Positions 1-8,938 of a stretch of DNA of 64,000 nucleotides are shown here, one piece after another. Origin of the DNA: Nitrosophilus alvini (GTDB lineage Bacteria > Campylobacterota > Campylobacteria > Campylobacterales > Nitratiruptoraceae); contig NZ_AP022847.1 of NCBI RefSeq assembly GCF_015100395.1, forward strand, positions 994,501 through 1,058,500, read 5' to 3'. Each line of letters begins with the position of its first letter. The stretch's first letter is position 1. Under the pieces are notes generated by a model, which had not been told where the DNA came from, searched no databases, and worked only from the letters and a program-made list of their open reading frames with translations. A program made the position numbers and the translations under genes.

Positions 1-175
1 AGCGGTTGTTTATCAAATACTTGGCCAAAAGCTCCTTCTTCCGAAAAAACTCGAAAAAAATAAAAATTTTATAGAAGAGAATACTCTTAAACTAAAAGAC
101 ACCCTTTTAAATACAAACCTTGTCAACTATCTAAGAACAAAATATCCTATTGAAATATATTACAAAGGACAGTAA
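1..175 (+). CDS. C-terminal end of a PpiD/SurA-like periplasmic peptidyl-prolyl isomerase (partial)
   Basis: The window opens inside a reading frame (codons from base 2) that runs to a TAA at 173-175, leaving about 57 residues. The visible tail is rich in Lys, Leu and Asn and ends in KYPIEIYYKGQ. No catalytic domain is present, so identity rests on position and tail style. In Campylobacterota a PpiD/SurA_N-type folding factor commonly lies immediately before ftsA, and such proteins end in a similar charged helix and strand. The stop codon directly abuts the TTG of ftsA, which suggests translational coupling. It could be another protein; the preceding sequence would decide. Confidence 0.5.
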   Translation, partial: AVVYQILGQKLLLPKKLEKNKNFIEENTLKLKDTLLNTNLVNYLRTKYPIEIYYKGQ

Positions 176-1534
176 TTGCAAAACTCCGTTTTAGCTATTG
201 ATATTGGCTCCACAAAAATTTGTGCCATTATAGCCGAAAAGAAAGAGAACGACGAGCTTGAGATAATAGGTACAGGAATAACAAAATCACAGGGACTAAA
301 AAAAGGCACGATTACAAATATCGACCTTGCATCAAAATCAATAAAAGCAGCTCTTAACGATGCAAAAAGAGTTGCAGGCAAAAATATTCAAAAAGCGGTT
401 GTTTCAATTTCAGGCGCCTACACTAAAAGTATCAATAGCAACGGTATTGTAAATATTCCAAATAAAGAGATAACTATAAAAGAGATAAACAGAGTTATGC
501 AGACAGCTCTGTACAATGCAAATATCCCTCACGAATATGAAGTTCTTCATGTATTGCCATATAACTTTAAAGTAGATGATCAGGAGTTTGTGGAAGATCC
601 TTTGGGTATGAATGCGGGGCGTCTTGAAGTGGACGTTCATATCATAACCACACAAAAATCGAATTTGTACAATCTGAAAAAAGCAGTAAAAAATGCCGGC
701 GTAGAAGTAGGAAACGTTGTTCTAAGCGGATATGCTTCTTCAATAGCCGTTTTAAACAATGACGAAAAGGAACTCGGAGTTGCTGTAATAGACATGGGGG
801 GTTCAACCAGCAATCTTGTTATCCATATAGGAAACTCCATAATATACAACGATTTTTTGGGCGTCGGCTCAAATCATATAACAAATGATCTTTCTATGGC
901 TCTGCATACACCTCTTTCAGTTGCGGAAAAAATAAAAATAGAACAGGGAAGTTTGAAGTCCTCAGAAAGCGGAACGATAGAGATTCCCGTTATAGGTGAT
1001 GAAAACACGACGCACGAAGTCTCTTTGGAAATAGTTTATAATGTTATTTTCGCCAGAGTCGAAGAGACTTTGATGATACTTGCAAAATCAATAGAAAAAA
1101 GCGGTCTAAAGGAACAGATCGGCGCCGGTGTTGTTCTTACAGGCGGAATGACGAATATGGACGGAATGAGAGAGCTAGCTGTAGCTATATTTGACAACAT
1201 ACCTGTAAGGATAGCCAGACCCCGTGAACTTGAAGGCATGTTCGACGAACTGAAAAATCCTGCGTTTTCCACTGCTATAGGTCTTGTTTTGTACGGTGCC
1301 GGCAAATTTACACCTTATGAGATTGATTCAAACAAAAAACTCAGACACAAAAGTGAAAACATATCCAAAGAAGAGATAACTTCTACAAATATTTCAAAAG
1401 ATGAAAGTCAAAAAACAGATGATACATCAGAGATAACCGAACAGTTGACAAATCTTGAAAATATAAAAAACGAAAGCGAAAGCGTTAAAGAAAAAGCTTC
1501 AAAATTTTGGAGATGGATTACACAACTATTTTAA
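176..1534 (+). CDS. ftsA: FtsA, actin-like cell division protein
   Basis: FtsA is the actin-fold ATPase that tethers FtsZ filaments to the inner membrane and recruits later divisome proteins. The 452-residue product has the phosphate-1 motif DIGSTKICAIIAE near residue 9, a phosphate-2 motif VIDMGGSTSNLV in the middle and an adenosine motif VVLTGGMTNMDG near residue 320. A low-complexity charged linker of about 60 residues leads to a terminal amphipathic helix SKFWRWITQLF, the usual membrane-targeting sequence. The start is TTG at 176, chosen because AAAGGA lies at 164-169 and the upstream stop ends at 175. ftsZ follows after 23 bases, so the pair is one operon. Confidence 0.96.
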   Translation: MQNSVLAIDIGSTKICAIIAEKKENDELEIIGTGITKSQGLKKGTITNIDLASKSIKAALNDAKRVAGKNIQKAVVSISGAYTKSINSNGIVNIPNKEITIKEINRVMQTALYNANIPHEYEVLHVLPYNFKVDDQEFVEDPLGMNAGRLEVDVHIITTQKSNLYNLKKAVKNAGVEVGNVVLSGYASSIAVLNNDEKELGVAVIDMGGSTSNLVIHIGNSIIYNDFLGVGSNHITNDLSMALHTPLSVAEKIKIEQGSLKSSESGTIEIPVIGDENTTHEVSLEIVYNVIFARVEETLMILAKSIEKSGLKEQIGAGVVLTGGMTNMDGMRELAVAIFDNIPVRIARPRELEGMFDELKNPAFSTAIGLVLYGAGKFTPYEIDSNKKLRHKSENISKEEITSTNISKDESQKTDDTSEITEQLTNLENIKNESESVKEKASKFWRWITQLF

Positions 1535-1557
1535 ATACTACAGGAAGGAGTTTTTAG

Positions 1558-2685
1558 ATGGAGCAGCCCTACAGCGTAGAAGAGACAAAAAACATTACGG
1601 GTGCCAATATAAAAGCCATTGGCATAGGCGGCGGCGGTGGCAATATGATCGGGCATATGATAAACCAGGGAGTAAAAGGTATTGAGCTCTTAGTTGCAAA
1701 CACCGATGCTCAGGCTCTTGCTTCTTCAGAAGCACATGTAAAAATCCAGCTTGGAGAGAAAACTACAAGAGGACTAGGTGCCGGAATGATTCCAGATAAA
1801 GGAAAAGAAGCGGCACTTGAAAGTTATGATGAGATAAAAGAGAGACTAGTGGGTGCAGATATAGTATTTATAGCTTCAGGTATGGGCGGTGGGACCGGAA
1901 CCGGTGCAGCTCCTATTATAGCTCAGGCTGCAAAGGAGGTAGGCGCTCTTACCATATCCGTTGTTACAAAACCTTTTAAATTTGAAGGAAGAAAGAGAGC
2001 CAGACTGGCCGAAGAAGGATTAAATGAACTTAAAAAAGAGAGTGATTCAATAGTGGTAATACCAAATGACAAACTTCTTGCAATAGTCGAAAAAAATCTA
2101 GGAATAAAAGAGAGTTTCAAAATAGTAGACGATGTCTTGGCACGTGCCGTAAGTGGTATAAGCGGTGTAATTCTATCATACGGTCATAACGATATAAACC
2201 TCGACTTTGCAGATGTGAAAACAGTTATGAGCCATAGAGGACTTGCTCTCATGGGTGTAGGCGAATCTCAAGGCTCAAATTCCGCATACGAAGCTATAAA
2301 ATCTGCCATAGAATCACCTCTTCTTGACAATATGTCAATAAACGGCGCTATGGGTGTTCTAGTACACTTCAATATACATCCTGACTATCCGCTTGTAGAT
2401 ATAAGCGAAGCTATGGATATTGTATATGAGAGTGCTGACGAAGACGCCCATGTTATATTCGGAACTACAACAGATGAAAACATGGAGCCTGACAGAGTAA
2501 AGATAACTATAGTTGCTACAGGCTTTGAACAGGAAGAGGAAAAAGAGACTCCAAAAGATGAGCTTAGACTCATTACTCCGAAACAGGAAGCTTCTCAAAC
2601 AAAAAGAAGAAAAGTCAGCGGAGGCTATGAAACTAACGAAGATATACTTGATATCCCTACATTTTTGAGAAATCAGATGGACTGA
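1558..2685 (+). CDS. ftsZ: FtsZ, tubulin-like cell division GTPase
   Basis: FtsZ polymerises into the cytokinetic Z-ring. The 375-residue product is of normal length. It carries the N-terminal glycine loop GIGGGGGNM (residues 22-30) and the tubulin signature [12 protein letters not shown] (108-119), followed by the T7 region and C-terminal GTPase-activating domain. A charged linker from about residue 325 ends in the conserved tail [12 protein letters not shown], the docking peptide for FtsA and other partners. A strong Shine-Dalgarno AGGAAGGAG at 1542-1550 precedes ATG 1558. It is transcribed with ftsA. No other dcw genes (mur, fts) are nearby, which is normal for Campylobacterota, where the cluster is dispersed. 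Confidence 0.98.
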   Translation: MEQPYSVEETKNITGANIKAIGIGGGGGNMIGHMINQGVKGIELLVANTDAQALASSEAHVKIQLGEKTTRGLGAGMIPDKGKEAALESYDEIKERLVGADIVFIASGMGGGTGTGAAPIIAQAAKEVGALTISVVTKPFKFEGRKRARLAEEGLNELKKESDSIVVIPNDKLLAIVEKNLGIKESFKIVDDVLARAVSGISGVILSYGHNDINLDFADVKTVMSHRGLALMGVGESQGSNSAYEAIKSAIESPLLDNMSINGAMGVLVHFNIHPDYPLVDISEAMDIVYESADEDAHVIFGTTTDENMEPDRVKITIVATGFEQEEEKETPKDELRLITPKQEASQTKRRKVSGGYETNEDILDIPTFLRNQMD

Positions 2686-2725
2686 TCGAGTCCTTCTGAC
2701 TCTCTTCTACGCTTGCTGGGGCAAA

Positions 2726-3493
2726 CTACTGTGTAACAGTTAGTTTTATAGGCCCCTGACTCTCTCCTTGAAGGAACTGCTGAACATAGGGGTTTGATGA
2801 GTTTTCAAACTGCTCTTTTGTTCCATACTCTATAATCTTACCATCATACAACATTGCAAAATAGTCGCCGACTTTAAAGCTCTCTTTTATATCGTGGCTT
2901 ATAAGGACAGAAGTAACACCGAGCTCTTTTTGAAGATTTATTATCATTTTGCTGATAAGATCACTTGTAATAGGATCGAGTCCCGACGTAGGCTCATCAT
3001 AAAGAATTATCTCCGGATCAAGCACTATCGTTCTTGCAAGTCCCACTCTCTTTCTCATACCGCCGCTAAGTTCATCAGGGAAAAGGCGTATTACCTCATT
3101 TGGCCTGAGACCTACCATTTCAAGACTTTTTTTTACTTTCTTTTCAATTTCCCTCTTTGACATTCTTGTGTGTTCTATTAGAGGAAAAGAGACATTCTCG
3201 TAAACATTCATGCTGTCAAAAAGAGCTCCGCTTTGAAAAAGAAAACCTATCCTCTTTCTTATCTGAAAGATCGTTTTCTCATCCGCTTTTGCAATATCCA
3301 CACCATCAAGCCATATCTCACCCTCATCAGGCTTCAAAAGTCCCACGATATGTTTGATTATGGTAGACTTTCCGCTTCCTGATAGCCCCAGTATCACGGT
3401 TGTTTTGTTTTTGACAATCTCAAGGTTGACACCTTTTAAAACCTGTTTGGGACCGAAACTTTTTTTCAGATTCTTTATGGAAATGATATTCAC
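2726..3493 (-). CDS. ABC transporter ATPase, MlaF/Ttg2A type
   Basis: This ATPase probably energises retrograde phospholipid transport for outer-membrane asymmetry, together with an MlaE permease and an MlaD MCE protein. The 255-residue chain has Walker A GLSGSGKST (36-44), Q-loop FLFQSGALFD (about 85-94), signature LSGGMRKR (142-149), Walker B IILYDEPTSGLDP (162-174) and a switch His in ISHD. The GALFDS stretch after the Q-loop is typical of the Mla family. It follows the DUF4149 gene with only 2 bases between. An MlaE-like permease lies 32 kb away at 35440-36231 rather than beside it, and no MlaD is in the window. Mla assignment is by family; partner pairing is inference. Confidence 0.85.
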   Translation of the reverse strand: MNIISIKNLKKSFGPKQVLKGVNLEIVKNKTTVILGLSGSGKSTIIKHIVGLLKPDEGEIWLDGVDIAKADEKTIFQIRKRIGFLFQSGALFDSMNVYENVSFPLIEHTRMSKREIEKKVKKSLEMVGLRPNEVIRLFPDELSGGMRKRVGLARTIVLDPEIILYDEPTSGLDPITSDLISKMIINLQKELGVTSVLISHDIKESFKVGDYFAMLYDGKIIEYGTKEQFENSSNPYVQQFLQGESQGPIKLTVTQ

Positions 3494-3495
3494 TT

Positions 3496-3975
3496 TTACC
3501 GCCTGTTTAAGTTTATAATTCTTCTTCCCATTAAAACCGCCAGTGACAGGGCAAGCAGCTTAAAATCAATTTCAGATGCTTTATGCACTTTATCAAACGT
3601 TTCGCTTCCGGTCATCTCTTCACCCGCCATCTGCATAGCAACGATATCTGGAGTATAGTAAAGCGTAAACATAAAAATCGCAAATACCGAAGTTATAGCC
3701 GCAGCGACTGTTATCCTGTCTCTTTCAAACAGTTTGAATGCATATGCCTCCCTTATGATAATCAAAAAGGCCGTAAAATTCAATAAATAGTTCATTTTCA
3801 AAAATATTGCGGTCATCAAAAGACCTTCCTGATAGTGACTCAAAATCTCTTCACCAAGATATTTTGCCGAGTTGAATACAACAGGAGCCACGAAAATACC
3901 GGTAGCAAGCACTGCTCCAAGTGTAATTCCAATTATTATAATATATGCGATATCTATATACTTATTTCTCTTCAT
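3496..3975 (-). CDS. DUF4149 inner-membrane protein
   Basis: This small integral membrane protein of unknown function has 159 residues and about four hydrophobic segments (near residues 8-30, 55-74, 89-108 and 136-150). The spacing and the conserved FVAPVVF element in the first segment match the DUF4149/TMEM205-like family. An acidic loop (MAGEEMTGSETFDKVHKASE) lies before the last segment. It sits between prmC (14 bases upstream) and the Mla-type ATPase (2 bases downstream), so it is part of a four-gene minus-strand operon. No catalytic residues are recognisable, and its function cannot be derived from sequence. Confidence 0.75.
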   Translation of the reverse strand: MKRNKYIDIAYIIIIGITLGAVLATGIFVAPVVFNSAKYLGEEILSHYQEGLLMTAIFLKMNYLLNFTAFLIIIREAYAFKLFERDRITVAAAITSVFAIFMFTLYYTPDIVAMQMAGEEMTGSETFDKVHKASEIDFKLLALSLAVLMGRRIINLNRR

Positions 3976-3989
3976 ATCCCCTCCCTCTA

Positions 3990-4826
3990 TTAACGTATTT
4001 TCAGAACGAATCCCCTGTCAAAGCCCGCAAGATCTTTATAAAAACAGAGCGATAAGTATTTTTTCCCGCAAAGTTTCTTTTCTATCGAACTTTTCTGATC
4101 ATAACCCATTTCACATGCCAGCATTTTGATGTTTCGCTCAAATGCCAGATCTATTATCTTTCCAAGAAGCTCATCCCCTTTTTGTCCGCCAAAAAGTGCA
4201 GTTTCGGGCTCATATCTGAGACTTTTCGGAAGTTTGTAATCCTTTGCTATATACGGCGGATTTGATACTATAACATCGATATTTTCATCGACACTATCAA
4301 GCATACTGCACTCTATCAGTTCAATTCTCTCTTCTACTTTATGCAGTTTTATATTTAGCTCGGCCGTTTGAATCGCCTCTTTTGATATGTCTGTTGCCGT
4401 TATTTTTATATTTTTGAGTTTTTTGGCAAGCATTATAGATATTACACCGCTTCCTACGCCAATTTCCGCTATTCTTGTCTCTTTTTGTGCATCTAAATTT
4501 TTTATAACTTCATCTATCAGCAGCTCAGTTTCGGGCCTCGGTATCAAAACGCCTCTTTGTATGAAAAATGTCTCTTTGTAAAAACTGACCTTTCCTGTTA
4601 TATACTCCACAGGCTCATGAGCGGCTCTTCTTTTGATAAGATTTATATACTCTTGAAACTCATTTTCATCCAAAGTTTTGTCATCATGTATATGCAGCCA
4701 GATCCTCTCTTTTTCAAGCAGGTGCGACAGTAGCAGTTCTGCCTCAAAACGCGGCCTCTGGGCAGCATCTTTTAACATCTTTGAAGCGGTCTTTATCGCT
4801 TCTTTTATACTGATCTTTTTGCACAT
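3990..4826 (-). CDS. prmC: PrmC/HemK, release factor glutamine N5-methyltransferase
   Basis: PrmC uses S-adenosylmethionine to methylate the Gln of the GGQ motif in release factors RF1 and RF2. The 278-residue protein has an N-terminal helical recognition domain, the characteristic IPRPETE motif (95-101), the SAM-binding motif EIGVGSGVIS (121-130) and the catalytic NPPY (189-192) that binds the substrate amide. These three together separate PrmC from other NPPY methyltransferases. It starts 3 bases downstream of the Ste24-like gene stop and is co-transcribed with it. In many bacteria prmC follows prfA; here it does not. Confidence 0.95.
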   Translation of the reverse strand: MCKKISIKEAIKTASKMLKDAAQRPRFEAELLLSHLLEKERIWLHIHDDKTLDENEFQEYINLIKRRAAHEPVEYITGKVSFYKETFFIQRGVLIPRPETELLIDEVIKNLDAQKETRIAEIGVGSGVISIMLAKKLKNIKITATDISKEAIQTAELNIKLHKVEERIELIECSMLDSVDENIDVIVSNPPYIAKDYKLPKSLRYEPETALFGGQKGDELLGKIIDLAFERNIKMLACEMGYDQKSSIEKKLCGKKYLSLCFYKDLAGFDRGFVLKIR

Positions 4827-4828
4827 AT

Positions 4829-6091
4829 CTATTTCGACTCTTCCACCTTGGCAAGACAGCTCTCTTTTGCTGCATCTTCGGATGCACTACTTTGCTCTTC
4901 AAAGCCGAGCGCTTTTAGTCTTTGCAAAATCGGAGGGTGCGAATAGTAGAAAAACACATATAGAGGATGAGAAAGAGGAAAAGAGCTGTTCTCCTCCACA
5001 AGCTTCAAAAGAGCGTTCCTCAAATGTGCCGGAGATGTAACCTGGGCACCGAATCTGTCTGCTGCATACTCGTTTTTTCTGCTGACAAAACTGATAAGCG
5101 GCATAAAGAAAAATGTAAATACCGGGGACAAAAGCAAAAAGAGAGCGATAACTGTATAAGGCTCGTTTTTTACACCGATTTGAGTAAAAAGCGATTGCGG
5201 CAGATGTGAAAATATATAAAACATTGCAAAAAGCATAACGGCCATCATAAAAATATTTTTCAGTATATCTTTATGTCTGAAATGTCCCAGTTCATGCCCC
5301 AAAACAGCCAAAAGTTCGTTTTTATCCAGCTTTTTTATAAGTGTATCGAAAAGAACTACCCTTTTTGTTTTTCCAAGTCCCCCGAAATATGCATTGAGTC
5401 TGCTGTCGCGCTTGCTGGCATCCATAACAAATATTCCGCTGCTTTTGAAATCACACTTCTGCATAAGATTTTCTATACTTTTTCTAAGCTCTTCGTCCTC
5501 GAGAGGAGTAAATTTGTTGAATATCGGCGCTATAAGCGTAGGATAGATTGCATTTATCAATATTATTATAAAAAAAACAAGCGCAAAGCCGTAAATCCAC
5601 CAGTTGTCAAAATAGGCTATTATGTAGCTTATTGCTGCAATTATGGCGGAACCGAAAACTAAAAATAGAACTCCGCCCTTTATCTGGTCTTTTATATAAA
5701 GAGAAAAAGAGGAGGTATTGAATCCGTATTTTTCGTCAATGACAAACTTTGAATAAAGATCGAAAGGCAACATTACAAAATAGTTTATAATAATGAAAAT
5801 ATCCACATAAACAACAGATTTCAAAACGATGTTGTCTATATTTATACTCTTTTCAAGCCATACCAGTCCATTCCCTATCCAGAAGATAAAAAGTGCATAC
5901 TCCGCCAGTGTCTCAAGCATAGCGAGCCGCTCTTTTGATACAGCATAGTTGGCCGACTTGAGATATTTGGAAGGAACCATCAAAACAGGCTCCAGTCTTT
6001 TTGCTTTTATTACAAATCCCGCCTGCATAACGGATATATAAATTTTTGCCAATACATATATAAAATACAAAATACTGATAGCTTCTATCAT
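4829..6091 (-). CDS. M48 family (Ste24/CAAX prenyl protease-like) zinc metalloprotease
   Basis: This is an integral membrane metallopeptidase of 420 residues. It contains the zinc motif HELGH (266-270) and a third ligand in NEYAADRFG (Glu341), with Asp345 following; this is the full M48A set. Multiple hydrophobic segments surround the site (about residues 5-25, 60-80, 92-112, 142-162, 168-188, 278-298 and 315-335), as in eukaryotic Ste24. Bacteria lack prenylated CAAX substrates, so the natural substrate is unknown; membrane-protein quality control is likely. It is the first gene of the minus-strand operon, and its promoter lies in the 124-base divergent spacer shared with the uup-like gene. 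Confidence 0.92.
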   Translation of the reverse strand: MIEAISILYFIYVLAKIYISVMQAGFVIKAKRLEPVLMVPSKYLKSANYAVSKERLAMLETLAEYALFIFWIGNGLVWLEKSINIDNIVLKSVVYVDIFIIINYFVMLPFDLYSKFVIDEKYGFNTSSFSLYIKDQIKGGVLFLVFGSAIIAAISYIIAYFDNWWIYGFALVFFIIILINAIYPTLIAPIFNKFTPLEDEELRKSIENLMQKCDFKSSGIFVMDASKRDSRLNAYFGGLGKTKRVVLFDTLIKKLDKNELLAVLGHELGHFRHKDILKNIFMMAVMLFAMFYIFSHLPQSLFTQIGVKNEPYTVIALFLLLSPVFTFFFMPLISFVSRKNEYAADRFGAQVTSPAHLRNALLKLVEENSSFPLSHPLYVFFYYSHPPILQRLKALGFEEQSSASEDAAKESCLAKVEESK

Positions 6092-6215
6092 CTTTGTTCC
6101 TATACTTTTAAATTGTTTGCTATTGTATCAAAGATAAGTTAAAATTGCATTCAGAATAATTTTAATTTACTATTTTAACCGCAACAGTAAAAGAGGGTTT
6201 GAGGAGTTACAGCGT

Positions 6216-8156
6216 ATGGCGTTAGTGGATCTGAAAGAGATTTCAAAACAGTTTGAAGCACAAAAAATTTTATGTGATGTAGATTTTCATGTGGACGAAT
6301 TTGAAAGAATTGCCATTGTAGGAAAGAACGGCAGCGGAAAATCGACTCTGATGAAAATCATCCAGGGATCTCTGGACCCTGACAGCGGGGAGAGAAGAAC
6401 CAGGCAAAATATCAATATACAGATGCTTTCGCAAGCCCCTAAGTTTGAAGACAATCTCAAAGTCAGAGAAGCCATAGAAAACGAACTGACCCAACTGAAA
6501 GAGGCAAGAAAAAGATATGAAGAGATAAGTGTCAGACTGGCGGAAGATTTTGAAAACAGAACACTTTTGAATGAACTTGACAAACTTGCAAACTTTCTTG
6601 ATTATCACAACGCCTGGAACCTTGATGACAAGATAGAGAGAGTCCTGCAAGAATTCGACCTGAAAAGATATGAAGATAGATTTATAAACCTTCTTTCAGG
6701 GGGTGAGCAAAGAAGAGTCGCTCTTGCAGGGCTGCTTCTGAAAAAACCCGATATTCTCCTTCTTGACGAACCGACGAACCATCTGGATGTATATATGGTC
6801 TCTTTTCTTGAAGAAATGCTTTTAAAAGATAAATTCACCATAGTTTTCATCTCCCATGACAGATATTTTATAGATAGAATCGCCACAAGAACCGTTGAAA
6901 TCGAAGATTGTCGTCTGAGAAGTTTCAAAGGCGGATACAGTGACTATCTGAGCCAAAAAGAAGAACTGCTTAAAAGTATGCAAAAAGAACACGAAAATCT
7001 TCTCAGGCTTTTAAAGCAGGAAGAAGAGTGGCTCAGACGCGGAGTAAGAGCCAGGATAAAAAGAAACGAAGGCAGGAAAAAAAGAGTATTGGAACTAAGA
7101 GAGCAGGCAAAAAAGAACCCGGCACTTATCAAAAAAATAAAACTCGAACTTGAACGGGAAAAAAAACATTTCAACCGCGAAGAGAGCCAAAATAGAAAAA
7201 AGATGCTCTATGAGCTTGAAAATGTAACTAAAAAACTGGGGGACAACCTCCTTATCAAAGATTTTACCACAAGAATTCTGCAAAAAGACCGAATCGCCAT
7301 CGTAGGAAAAAACGGCAGCGGCAAATCGACCCTTCTAAAACTTCTTTTGGGAGAACTAGAACCAGATAGCGGTGTGATAAAAAGAGGAGAGTTTAAGATA
7401 GGCTATTTTGACCAGCACAGGAAGATGCTCGATGACGACAAAAATCTCATAGAGACATTCTGCCCCAACGGTGGAGACCGCGTAGAGGTACAGGGTAGAA
7501 GTATGCATGTATTCGGTTATCTCAAAAACTTCCTGTTTCCAAAAGAGTTCTTAGATAAAAAGATAGGAGTACTGAGCGGTGGAGAGAAAAACAGAGTGGC
7601 TCTTGCCCTGCTCTTTACAAAAAAGGTCGACTGCCTCATACTCGATGAACCTACAAACGATCTGGACATTCCTACCATCAATATTCTTGAAGAATATATC
7701 CAGAATTTTCCCGGCTCCGTCATCTTCGTCAGCCACGACAGATATTTCGTGGACAAAATAGCAAAAAAACTCTTTATCTTCAAAGGAAATGGAGAGATAG
7801 AGGAATCATACCAGACATATACCGAATATCTTGAGATCGAAAAAGAGCTTGAGAATCTGAAAAATTTCGAAAGAGAGCTTGAAAACGAAAAACCAAAAAG
7901 AGTGAGAGTAAAAAAAGAAAAACTCTCTTTCAAAGAGCAAAAACTCCTTGAAGAGCTCCCTTCAAAAATAGAGGCCATCGAAGAGCAGATGAGTCATATC
8001 AATGAATGCCTAGCAGATCCTTCCTGCTATGAAGAAAAAGGTATAAACAGACTTGCCTCAGAACTTGAAGAGTTGGAAAAAGAGCATGAAAAACTGCTTG
8101 AAATTTATATAGAGCTTGAAGAGAAAAGAGAAAAAATAGAAGCAGAGTCCATATGA
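6216..8156 (+). CDS. ABC-F ATPase, Uup-like
   Basis: This soluble twin-ATPase of the ABC-F family acts on ribosomes or on nucleic-acid structures and has no transmembrane domain. The 646-residue product has a first cassette with Walker A GKNGSGKST (36-44), signature LSGGEQRRVAL and Walker B ILLLDEPTNHLD. A charged interdomain linker follows. The second cassette again has GKNGSGKST, LSGGEKNRVALAL and LILDEPTNDLD. A C-terminal coiled-coil rich in Glu and Lys (last about 110 residues) is the Uup hallmark. It is divergent from the Ste24-like operon and overlaps the CorA-like gene by 4 bases (ATGA), so the two are co-translated. Confidence 0.92.
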   Translation: MALVDLKEISKQFEAQKILCDVDFHVDEFERIAIVGKNGSGKSTLMKIIQGSLDPDSGERRTRQNINIQMLSQAPKFEDNLKVREAIENELTQLKEARKRYEEISVRLAEDFENRTLLNELDKLANFLDYHNAWNLDDKIERVLQEFDLKRYEDRFINLLSGGEQRRVALAGLLLKKPDILLLDEPTNHLDVYMVSFLEEMLLKDKFTIVFISHDRYFIDRIATRTVEIEDCRLRSFKGGYSDYLSQKEELLKSMQKEHENLLRLLKQEEEWLRRGVRARIKRNEGRKKRVLELREQAKKNPALIKKIKLELEREKKHFNREESQNRKKMLYELENVTKKLGDNLLIKDFTTRILQKDRIAIVGKNGSGKSTLLKLLLGELEPDSGVIKRGEFKIGYFDQHRKMLDDDKNLIETFCPNGGDRVEVQGRSMHVFGYLKNFLFPKEFLDKKIGVLSGGEKNRVALALLFTKKVDCLILDEPTNDLDIPTINILEEYIQNFPGSVIFVSHDRYFVDKIAKKLFIFKGNGEIEESYQTYTEYLEIEKELENLKNFERELENEKPKRVRVKKEKLSFKEQKLLEELPSKIEAIEEQMSHINECLADPSCYEEKGINRLASELEELEKEHEKLLEIYIELEEKREKIEAESI

Positions 8157-8923
8157 AATTCAAAATAAACAGATATCTCACAGACGATATAGAAAATCGT
8201 GACCACCCAAGTGATTTCGAACGCACAGACGAATACTCCATATTTATTTTAAGACTCCCTTATATCAAAAAAGATACAGTCGACACTGTCTCATATGCCT
8301 TTTTAATCAAAGACAATGAAGTTTACGGATACTCCAGAGATAGAAAAGAGTTTTACAGACTCGGTACTTTTCAAGACCTGCACACATTTTTAGATACCAG
8401 AGTAGACAAGATACTTGCAAAAATATCGAAACTGAATATGCAGATTGCAAAAATGGAAGACAAACTGTACGAAGGAGATATTGATAAAAGTTTTGTAAAT
8501 AGATGGCTCTATTATAAAAAAGAGCTTGCTCTCATAGAAAGGCTCATGGAACACTCGTTGATCGCTTTTGAAAGATTTATCAAATATTATAAAAACAAGC
8601 TGGACGAACTGGCTTTTAAAGACCTTCTGGAACATATGGTCAGAGCCTTCAGACTCTCCAAAAACGCAAATGAAAAACTCGACTATCTATACAGCTTTTA
8701 CAGAGCAAAAATGGACGAAAAAATGAACAATATCATGTTTATTCTTACCATCATTTCCGCCGTTTTCCTTCCGCTAACTCTGGTTACAGGGTTCTTCGGC
8801 ATGAATACCGGCGGTCTGCCCCTGACCGAAGACGCAAACGGCACATTGAAAGTGACTCTTTTGTTCCTGGCTTTCGAAGTACCGTTTGTAGCTCTTATCT
8901 GGAAAATAATGAAGAGAAAATAA
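8153..8923 (+). CDS. CorA-family divalent cation (Mg2+/Zn2+) transporter
   Basis: This is a membrane channel of the CorA/ZntB superfamily. The 256-residue chain has a cytoplasmic helical N-terminal domain and two C-terminal membrane helices. The signature GMN (216-218) ends the first helix and is followed by TGGLPLT in the periplasmic loop. The acidic, ZntB-like loop and the shortened N-terminal domain (CorA is usually near 310-320 residues) leave substrate choice between Mg2+, Ni2+/Co2+ and Zn2+ open. It overlaps the upstream uup-like gene by 4 bases. The convergent nhaA gene ends only 15 bases away. Confidence 0.85.
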   Translation: MKFKINRYLTDDIENRDHPSDFERTDEYSIFILRLPYIKKDTVDTVSYAFLIKDNEVYGYSRDRKEFYRLGTFQDLHTFLDTRVDKILAKISKLNMQIAKMEDKLYEGDIDKSFVNRWLYYKKELALIERLMEHSLIAFERFIKYYKNKLDELAFKDLLEHMVRAFRLSKNANEKLDYLYSFYRAKMDEKMNNIMFILTIISAVFLPLTLVTGFFGMNTGGLPLTEDANGTLKVTLLFLAFEVPFVALIWKIMKRK

Positions 8924-8938
8924 AATTTCTCCTCTATT

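Noticed and set aside
2679-2750. Short inverted repeats (GGACT/AGTCC, GAGTC/GACTC, AACTA...TAGTT) between the convergent ftsZ and Mla-type ATPase gene ends.
   Set aside because: The stems are only five to six pairs, mutually exclusive and without U-tracts, and the last lies in codons of the ATPase gene. Not strong enough to list as a terminator.
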